In this document: positions 59,401-64,000 of the stretch, piece after piece
Position numbering within the stretch: position 1 is the stretch's first letter
Layout: each line of letters starts with the position of its first letter
DNA from: Helicoverpa zea
Lineage: Eukaryota; Arthropoda; Insecta; Lepidoptera; Noctuidae
Reading direction: 5' to 3'
Length of the DNA: 64,000 nucleotides
Assembly (NCBI RefSeq): GCF_022581195.2
Contig: NC_061452.1
Coordinates: 8,005,501-8,069,500, forward strand
Position numbers and translations under genes: made by a program
The notes under the pieces: model-generated
Told to the model about the DNA's origin: nothing
The model's input: only the letters and a program-made list of their open reading frames with translations
Database searches by the model: none

Positions 59401-61062
59401 ATGGCGACGGACGCGGCTGCGGAGGACTTCGTCACCATAGTTCCGGTTGGCGAAGGCCGACCATCTACTCGAGATCCTTCTTTCGTCACTGTCCTCACCG
59501 TAAGCGCAGCGGCTGGTGCCGCAGAGGTGACCGTGCGCAGACCCCGAGGTGAACGCCTTGGCCTGGGGCTCAAATTTGAAGGAGGATCTGCGGCTGCTGA
59601 AAAAGTTCGGAGACTTCTGGTACAATCATGCGCAGAAGATAGTCCCGCAGCAAACGCAACTGCGCCTTGGGGAAAACTCATACCTGGAGATGAAATTTTA
59701 GCAATAGACGGAGAATCAGTGTCTAACTTAACGAGAATAGATTGTGTTCGGAGGCTCAAAGATTCAGATGAAACATTAACTTTACTTGTGCGACATTTTG
59801 AACAAGATAACAAAACGGAAAGAAACGGCATGGATGTGATTGAATCTCTTATTAAATCTGCACATGCTTCTGAAATAGTGCGACCTACAACATTGCCACC
59901 ACCGGTTCCGCCTAGAAAACTAGGCAAGAAAAACTCATTTAAAGACAAACAGCTCCTACAAACTGTTGGCGAGCAAAACTTATCCAATAACGAAAATCAG
60001 ACAGAATCTCAAATGAATGGAAAAAATAACGGCATTTCTACAATAACAAAGTTGTCGAGAAAATCTTCATTTGACAGTCACATTCTTCGGCAAAGTAAAG
60101 AAGGAATAACTTACTTGAAAAAAGGCTCTCCAGAAGAAGTAAGACGCTTAGTGCGACGTTTGTCGGATGGAAAAGCTATGCCACCTGAAGCTGAAGTGTA
60201 CATAGATTTATTGTCTACTGAGTGGGAACGCTGTCTTGTCTTAGCTGACGCAGAGTCCGACGACACGAGCAGCTCGATATCTACAGTTGTTGATAGATTG
60301 GGATCCATGGCAAGTTCTGTAGAAAACAGTATTCCTTCAACTCCAATTATGCAACCTAAAACTATAGATATACAGAAAGTATTGAATTGTATTGAAAATA
60401 TTGACACAAATATTCTAAAAGATATGACAAGCAAAAGATTTTTAGAAAAACGTTTTGAAGTTAATAACGAATCAAAGTTAACAGAGAAAAACTTTATCAC
60501 AAACGGTTTTAACAATCAGGAGAACGCAACACAAAAACTACTGCACAATGACAAGAATAATAACAACACGATTGTTTCAAACATAACAAACAACGTGGCT
60601 GTAAATCAAACATCTCAAACTAAGAAAGTCGAAAGTAAATCAGAAAATACTGCCGAGAAGCCTAAGCCTATGCCGAGAAACACAAAAATTGAACGTTCTG
60701 TGAGTGAGAAGAAGCCAAGACCTATTCCCGTACCAGACATTCCCCCACCGCCTATCCCAGAGTCCTTATTGACACCTACTAAGAAGAACTGCATAGAAAC
60801 GTGGTTACAGCGATCGGAAGCTGAGATGAACAGTAAGACAGTTGAAAAAGTGGAGGAAGTTCCGACGCCAGAGGTGTTACCGCGATTGATAGACTTCGTG
60901 CCTAAACATCAATACAAAGAAAATAGCAGTGAATCCCCCTTAACGCGACCTACGTCCGCCCCGCCGCCACCACCGACGGAGACTCGAGAAGACGGCTCCG
61001 GAGCATCCCTGGACACTATCGGCGAACTGGATGAATCTACTGATGTCACCGATAACGTGTAA
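59401..61062 (+). CDS. PDZ-domain scaffold-like protein, first coding exon (probably incomplete)
   Basis: I do not recognise the exact family. The exon begins at an acceptor (59352) and the ATG is 49 nt inside, in a clean CGGAATGG context. Residues about 42-137 form a PDZ domain: carboxylate-binding loop RLGLGLKFEGG at 52-62, then KLIPGDEILAIDGESV and LTLLVRHF. After it come proline-rich SH3/EVH1-type ligands (LPPPVPPRKLG; IPVPDIPPPPIPE; KPKPMPR; PPPPP), a Ser/Asn-rich low-complexity middle and a charged conserved-looking segment (EEVRRLVRRLSDGKAMPPEA). The layout suggests a cytoplasmic adaptor at membranes or junctions. The frame ends in TAA at 61060-61062, giving 553 aa, but that stop overlaps a strong donor (CGT/GTAAGT, exon end 61058), so the protein probably continues outside the window. 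Confidence 0.8.
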   Translation: MATDAAAEDFVTIVPVGEGRPSTRDPSFVTVLTVSAAAGAAEVTVRRPRGERLGLGLKFEGGSAAAEKVRRLLVQSCAEDSPAANATAPWGKLIPGDEILAIDGESVSNLTRIDCVRRLKDSDETLTLLVRHFEQDNKTERNGMDVIESLIKSAHASEIVRPTTLPPPVPPRKLGKKNSFKDKQLLQTVGEQNLSNNENQTESQMNGKNNGISTITKLSRKSSFDSHILRQSKEGITYLKKGSPEEVRRLVRRLSDGKAMPPEAEVYIDLLSTEWERCLVLADAESDDTSSSISTVVDRLGSMASSVENSIPSTPIMQPKTIDIQKVLNCIENIDTNILKDMTSKRFLEKRFEVNNESKLTEKNFITNGFNNQENATQKLLHNDKNNNNTIVSNITNNVAVNQTSQTKKVESKSENTAEKPKPMPRNTKIERSVSEKKPRPIPVPDIPPPPIPESLLTPTKKNCIETWLQRSEAEMNSKTVEKVEEVPTPEVLPRLIDFVPKHQYKENSSESPLTRPTSAPPPPPTETREDGSGASLDTIGELDESTDVTDNV

Positions 61063-61069
61063 GTACCAT

Positions 61070-64000
61070 ACAACTTTGTTTACTGTTATGGATTGTGATA
61101 ACTTGTGGGTAAAGGGGTTCCTCACAAGTGAAGATGACTGAACTTTATTACATGGAAAATAGCAATATTTTTTAAAACAAACGTGATTGATTTTCCTTCA
61201 TGATTTTGTAGGTCAAATTAATTTGTTCAGCGTTATTTTCATAACAAATCATAGTCTAGCACGCGAACATTCATGCGAACAACCGGGAACACTTAATTTT
61301 TCAATTACAAGTTATGAATATGCATATTTTTAATTTCATTAACAGTGTGGAAATATTCGTTGTATCGTTTTTAAGAATTAGCGGTTGCAAGAATAAGATC
61401 AAGGCAAAAAATTAGATTAAGTAATCATTTATGAATTTAAATTTTTACAAGGCAAGTTTGCAGGTCGCAATTGCGTGAATAATGTGAAACTATTCAATAA
61501 TAGACGCTGAATTAGATTAAAGATTTGCTTAGGAGAAATAAAATACCGCGAATGTCATTGTCGCTGAACAATAACGTTTCGTGGCGCGACAAATGCACCA
61601 TCAAAAGATTTGTTCCGCGTATCCGTCACCGGGTCCGCTTGCTTGTTAAAATAAATACGAGCCATTTGGACATAAACCTGGCTATTCCTCGTCGTGACTT
61701 GATGGCCTATCTCGTAAAATACTTCTCTGCGTGTAGAAGTTTTAGTGTGGGGCGTATGCAATACGAATTACAGTTACATTATCTTCAATATTCAAATAAT
61801 ACTCATTCATATACCTACGAGTATAAAAATGAAGTTTCCACCAAAAACGGTATCTACAAGTTTCGGATTTTATAAGACAACATACTTTATATTAAAAATA
61901 AAATACATAATATAATATAATATTCTTTTCATCATAAATACCTACATATTTTTTTTAGTCAGATATATTACCTAGAACAACTGTTATTATGCAAAAGTGT
62001 ACATTTATTTTGTCTCATGCACATGTGTAAAGTACATCGAACTTCGCATGAGCAGGGAAAACTGCTCCCACAGAAACTCGGTCATCAATGAAAGAAAGTA
62101 AATTTTCACCTTAGGGGAAGTAATCACTGGTTGCAATTGAAAATATCCATTTACAAGTGAGCCGAGCAAATGGTTAGTAATGAACCTAACGTTTTCCAAC
62201 AGAACTGGAAGCGAGTTTTATGTTTTCTCTAGTTTCTTGTGATGGGCGGCACCAGGCGGGCACAGCTGTGCGCGCTGTGACGGCCAGCCATGATTGCTCC
62301 GAGGCTTTGGAGATATTATAATCAAATGCATGGATAGGATTATGCTCATTTGCATTCATTTTGAATAGAGTATTGTTTTACTTAGTCCTGCATTTTCAAT
62401 TGTACTATGTATATTGTACAATACCAGCTCACTCGTGTCATAAATTAGTCCACGTCTGTTTAGTTGCCTATTATTGACATCCAACAACGCTGACGTTGCA
62501 CGCTAACAAAATTGATTGCTTTGTCTATTTCATAGGCATGCACGTGGGTTACCATATTTGCATTAGGTAACAATAAACAGGTACCTAGTGGAACCGCATT
62601 TGTGCTCTGAATATCTGCAAACAGGCTTGCACCCAATGATTCATGTAGGTAATATAGATAGATACAGATAGATAGATAAACGCGAACTAGATTCCTTCTA
62701 ATTTATTCCGGTCGGTTAACTCTATGTGCATGTGAGATTCACATATACTTTAATTATCGTCCATTTTTCATGGAATTGTGAATATCTATTTTATTGTTCA
62801 TGTAATTAACTTTCATAAAGTATGTGAGTGGCCAATCCCGCACTATTTACAAACATTAGAATTGTTTGTATCTCTTACACAATTAAACTGTTTATTTAAA
62901 GAAAGCCAGACAGTCAAAACAGGAAGACATTATGCACTTAAATATGTAATTTTATTAAAGACAAAAACTACTCCTGTGAACTTTTTTACGTAACCAGCGA
63001 AATTGTTTCATAAAGATTCCGCTAAATGATAAAATACCTAACTTCATTGTTTTCTCAGCAAACAATACTTTTACTAGTTGCACAGGAACAACGGCTATAA
63101 ACAAAGAAAAGAATATTTTATTCGGAACGACGACACACATGGAGAGTTTTCTCTATTTTCATGCAAACTAGCGGGTAACAATAGCGGGGTGGCGCAGGGG
63201 GCGCCGGCCAGCTGCGCCCTCGCTCCCTGCTGCACCGACCAGCCTACTTGTGTGCTCTCTATAGCTACCAGCCCTATGCAAGCACCCACTGTTACACTAA
63301 AACGTGCACGAACCCTGGCCTTCCAGACGTCGAAACGATTTGTGTTTGCCGTGATCATTGCGATGCTAGGATGTCTGATGTATGTTTTAATAGATGAAAC
63401 CAGCCTATAGTGGATAGTTACGATTACGGAAGAGATTTCTAATTCCTCACACATAGAGTAAAATCTTGGTTTTCAGAGCATGTTGTGCTTAATTGGATAA
63501 ACATCAATTTTGCCATAAAAGAGTACCCCACATTACTAGTAATATTTAAAAAAAAGCGGTCGCTTTTGCAAAGTCAACGGTAAAATTAGCGAAATGAAGA
63601 GCTCGGTCAAATATTTGTGACCCACTTTTTAACAATGTTTAAGTGGTTATGTACATAAACCTATGTATATTTACGAATACTTTTTTTCAATTAAGACGAT
63701 ATGTACACAAATTGTATACAGTTATTTGCAATATTCTTGGTGTTTGAGGAATTTTGCAGTGTAATCGTCAAATAGGTTTACTTAAAATATCTTAGAAGAC
63801 TGCTTAGTGTTGACCTAGAGATAAGTGGTAAATTACTTAGTAGAAACTTAGCGCTTGGAATTTGTCACTAGTTACACGTTTCTATATAAATATTTAGGTA
63901 AGCTATTTGTAATTAATTATTTACGACAGTAATAAAAAGTTAATTGATGTTTCAAAGATATTTTTTAGATTTGCGTGATTATTACAAGCCACGACTAGAT
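61070..64000. other. Presumed intron of the PDZ gene or downstream intergenic DNA
   Basis: No further PDZ-gene exon could be recognised. A GATA microsatellite lies at about 62654-62680. A less AT-rich patch near 63170-63320 has open frames on both strands without recognisable similarity. Confidence 0.4.
62654..62680. repeat. GATA/GACA microsatellite
   Basis: About six imperfect GATA units interrupted by one CAGA-like unit. Confidence 0.7.

Noticed and set aside
59373..59987. 204-residue antisense frame in the PDZ exon
   Set aside because: It mirrors the PDZ coding frame and contains no domain of its own.
63078..63454. Overlapping 110- and 119-residue frames on opposite strands
   Set aside because: Neither resembles a known protein, and mutual overlap on both strands argues for composition.
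1..64000. CRISPR arrays, tRNA or rRNA genes
   Set aside because: No spaced direct repeats, and no convincing A/B-box or T-loop pattern was found on reading; the one 13-bp tandem repeat has no spacers.

Overview
The window looks like nuclear DNA of a moth or butterfly. It is AT-rich, its genes are intron-rich with GT-AG (and a few GC-AG) splice sites, and the proteins read out are clearly insect-type. The introns and intergenic DNA carry decayed repeats of a kind familiar from Lepidoptera. No bacterial, viral or CRISPR feature was seen. I assembled every gene model by hand from splice signals, reading-frame phase and remembered family sequences; no search was run.

Layout. (1) 1-2254 has no recognisable gene. 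(2) 3150-7294, minus: TRAM, a membrane protein of the ER translocon (8 coding exons, 376 aa). (3) 9431-16786, minus: 6-phosphofructokinase Pfk (14 exon positions, 782 aa), with three alternative 109-nt versions of the fourth coding exon. (4) 17586-20557, plus: ariadne-2, an RBR ubiquitin ligase (8 exons, 485 aa), divergent from Pfk across a short shared promoter region. (5) 21985-29175, plus: the largest subunit of RNA polymerase II (7 exons, 1901 aa, about 43 CTD repeats). (6) 30377-33710, minus: nicotinic acetylcholine receptor beta1 (9 exons, 524 aa). (7) 36387-43687, minus: a second nicotinic receptor subunit, alpha7-like (11 exons, 507 aa), in tandem with beta1. (8) 44-59 kb: about 15 kb of gene-poor DNA with isolated GC-rich islands and transposon remnants. 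(9) 59401-61058, plus: the first coding exon of a PDZ-domain scaffold-like protein that probably continues beyond the window.

The left half is a tight block of housekeeping genes (secretion, glycolysis, ubiquitin transfer, transcription). DREF-type TATCGATA elements lie in the Pfk/ari-2 divergent promoter and upstream of Rpb1. The right half is neuronal: two receptor subunits that could sit in pentameric acetylcholine-gated channels, read in the same direction with large introns.

The most interesting observations are these: the triplicated, equal-length Pfk exons, two of which end at GC rather than GT donors; a nested transposon at 56.1-56.9 kb, where a hAT-type element with a perfect 8-bp target duplication sits inside a hairpin element with perfect 86-bp arms; a perfect 62-bp inverted repeat in a Pfk intron; and the beta1/alpha7 tandem pair. 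I did not find a convincing wholly new biological system; the Pfk exon cassette is the nearest candidate.
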